NCBI RefSeq assembly: GCF_003391115.1
Contig: NZ_QTJP01000001.1
Coordinates: forward strand, 620,001-684,000
Length of the DNA: 64,000 nucleotides
Source of the DNA: Sphingomonas crusticola
GTDB lineage: Bacteria; Pseudomonadota; Alphaproteobacteria; Sphingomonadales; Sphingomonadaceae
Direction of reading: 5' to 3'
Shown: piece after piece, positions 63,201-64,000 of the stretch
Layout: each line of letters starts with the position of its first letter
Numbering within the stretch: the first letter of the stretch is position 1
Notes under the pieces: model-generated
Told to the model about the DNA's origin: nothing
Database searches by the model: none
The model's input: only the letters and a program-made list of their open reading frames with translations
Made by a program: the position numbers and the translations under genes

Positions 63201-64000
63201 GCCAATTGCTCCCGGAGCGCGGAAGCAAGTGTCGCGACATGCTCCTCGGTGGTGGTTTCGGTGACGGCGACGATCAGGCCATTCTCGAGGCCCGTGTCGG
63301 CGTAGAGGCGGCCGAGCGGCACGCCGGCGAGGATGTTGCGGTCGGCGAGCGCGCGCACGATCGGGCGGGCGGGCTTGGCGAGGCGCAGGGTGAATTCGTT
63401 GAAGAAGGCTTTGTTGACCAGCTCGACGCCGGGGACGGCCGCGAGCACGTCCGCCGCGGCGGAGGCGCGGGCGTGGTTGATCGCGGCCAATTCGCGCAGG
63501 CCCTTCTCCCCAAGCAACGTCATGTGGATGGTGAAGGCGAGCGCGCACAGGCCCGAATTGGTGCAGATGTTGGAGGTCGCCTTCTCGCGGCGGATATGCT
63601 GCTCGCGGGTGGAGAGGGTGAGGACGAAGCCGCGCTTGCCGTCGGCATCGACGGTCTGACCGCACAGGCGGCCGGGCATCTGGCGGACATATTTGTCGCG
63701 CGTGGCGAAGAGGCCGAGATAGGGCCCGCCGAACTGGAGGCCGACGCCGATCGACTGGCCCTCGCCGACGACGATGTCGGCGCCCATCTCGCCGGGGGAT
63801 TTGATCGCGCCGAGCGAGACCGGCTCGGTCACGACCACGATCAGGAGCGCGCCCTTGGCGTGGCAGCCCTCGGCGAGTTCGCCGAGATCCGCAATGTGGC
63901 CGAGGATGTTGGGGTTCTGGACGACGACGCAGCTGGTCTCGCCGTCGATCGCGCCGAGCAGGCGGGCCATGTCGTCCCCTGCCCCGTCGAGCGTGGGGAA
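63197..64000 (-). CDS. gcvPA: glycine dehydrogenase (decarboxylating) subunit 1, C-terminal part
   Basis: The frame enters from the right window edge and ends at 63197. It matches the C-terminal two-thirds of Gcv[17 protein letters not shown], the [21 protein letters not shown] block, [20 protein letters not shown] and [18 protein letters not shown]. GcvPA is the N-terminal half of the split P-protein that binds glycine with GcvPB. Its start and any upstream gcvT/gcvH genes lie outside the window. Confidence 0.95.
   Translation of the reverse strand, partial: FPTLDGAGDDMARLLGAIDGETSCVVVQNPNILGHIADLGELAEGCHAKGALLIVVVTEPVSLGAIKSPGEMGADIVVGEGQSIGVGLQFGGPYLGLFATRDKYVRQMPGRLCGQTVDADGKRGFVLTLSTREQHIRREKATSNICTNSGLCALAFTIHMTLLGEKGLRELAAINHARASAAADVLAAVPGVELVNKAFFNEFTLRLAKPARPIVRALADRNILAGVPLGRLYADTGLENGLIVAVTETTTEEHVATLASALREQLA

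Noticed and set aside
1-64000. CRISPR arrays, prophage genes, transposase genes or rRNA operons
   Set aside because: No evenly spaced direct repeats, phage structural genes, insertion-sequence transposases or rRNA sequence were seen anywhere in the window.

Overview
The window reads as a chromosome segment of a GC-rich alphaproteobacterium, most likely a sphingomonad (Sphingomonas or a close relative). The indicators are a C4-pathway 5-aminolevulinate synthase, GapR, a ubiquinol-cytochrome c chaperone next to a YceD-like protein, a DUF2093 protein, a large sphingomonad-style TonB receptor, many GTG/TTG starts, tight ATGA/GTGA/TGATG gene overlaps, and several families of short palindromic intergenic repeats of the kind scattered through sphingomonad genomes. 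This assignment is inferred from gene content, not from a marker-gene comparison.

Layout. 1-4.0 kb: start of leuC, a membrane diguanylate cyclase, an NAD(P)-dependent epimerase and a serine beta-lactamase-like hydrolase. 4.2-6.5 kb: the two subunits of a 3-oxoacid CoA-transferase with an exported acid phosphatase gene wedged between them. 6.6-15.5 kb: a thiamine-diphosphate enzyme, murI, hemA, rpiB-glyA-nrdR, a GIY-YIG nuclease fused in frame to a TrmJ-type methyltransferase, chorismate mutase and rpsD. 15.6-19.7 kb: a 5'-truncated S9 peptidase, then a nested agmatine-to-putrescine unit (aguA, DUF3147, aguB), a D-amino-acid transaminase, folK and tRNA-Lys. 19.7-29.8 kb: a methyltransferase, dctA, a lipoprotein, ispH-thrB-rnhA, mmsA, feoAB and ssb. 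29.8-39.9 kb: a phosphate transporter behind a near-perfect Pho box, YceD and UBCC-type proteins, bamE, a malic enzyme with a phosphotransacetylase domain, gapR, and yebC-ruvC-ruvA ... ruvB. 40-54.3 kb: TonB receptor, M23 lipoprotein, DUF2093, xseA diverging from purD, a membrane HhH protein, a CNNM/CorC protein, the ligase-associated helicase and exonuclease (without the ligase), and a ureohydrolase. 54.3-60.3 kb: an accessory island, visibly less GC-rich, that holds a peptidase/unknown gene pair and a restriction-modification operon (RHH protein, 5-methylcytosine methyltransferase, MORC-like GHKL ATPase fused to a PD-(D/E)XK nuclease, Vsr). 60.4-64 kb: a second diguanylate cyclase and the glycine decarboxylase genes gcvPB and gcvPA, the latter cut by the window edge.

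The most unusual content is of three kinds. First, a small AT-richer GIY-YIG gene sits exactly at the centre of a palindromic repeat whose unoccupied version is present 9 kb away, which looks like a repeat-associated nuclease cassette; its right arm is translated as the linker into TrmJ. Second, the MORC-type restriction-modification operon has a predicted leaderless, palindrome-overlapped promoter. Third, there are odd translation starts: ruvC appears to start at CTG behind a hairpin-masked ribosome site and a 10-codon leader, murI takes its ATG from a repeat hairpin, and xseA and purD share one CATG. These interpretations come from reading the sequence; no database search was run.
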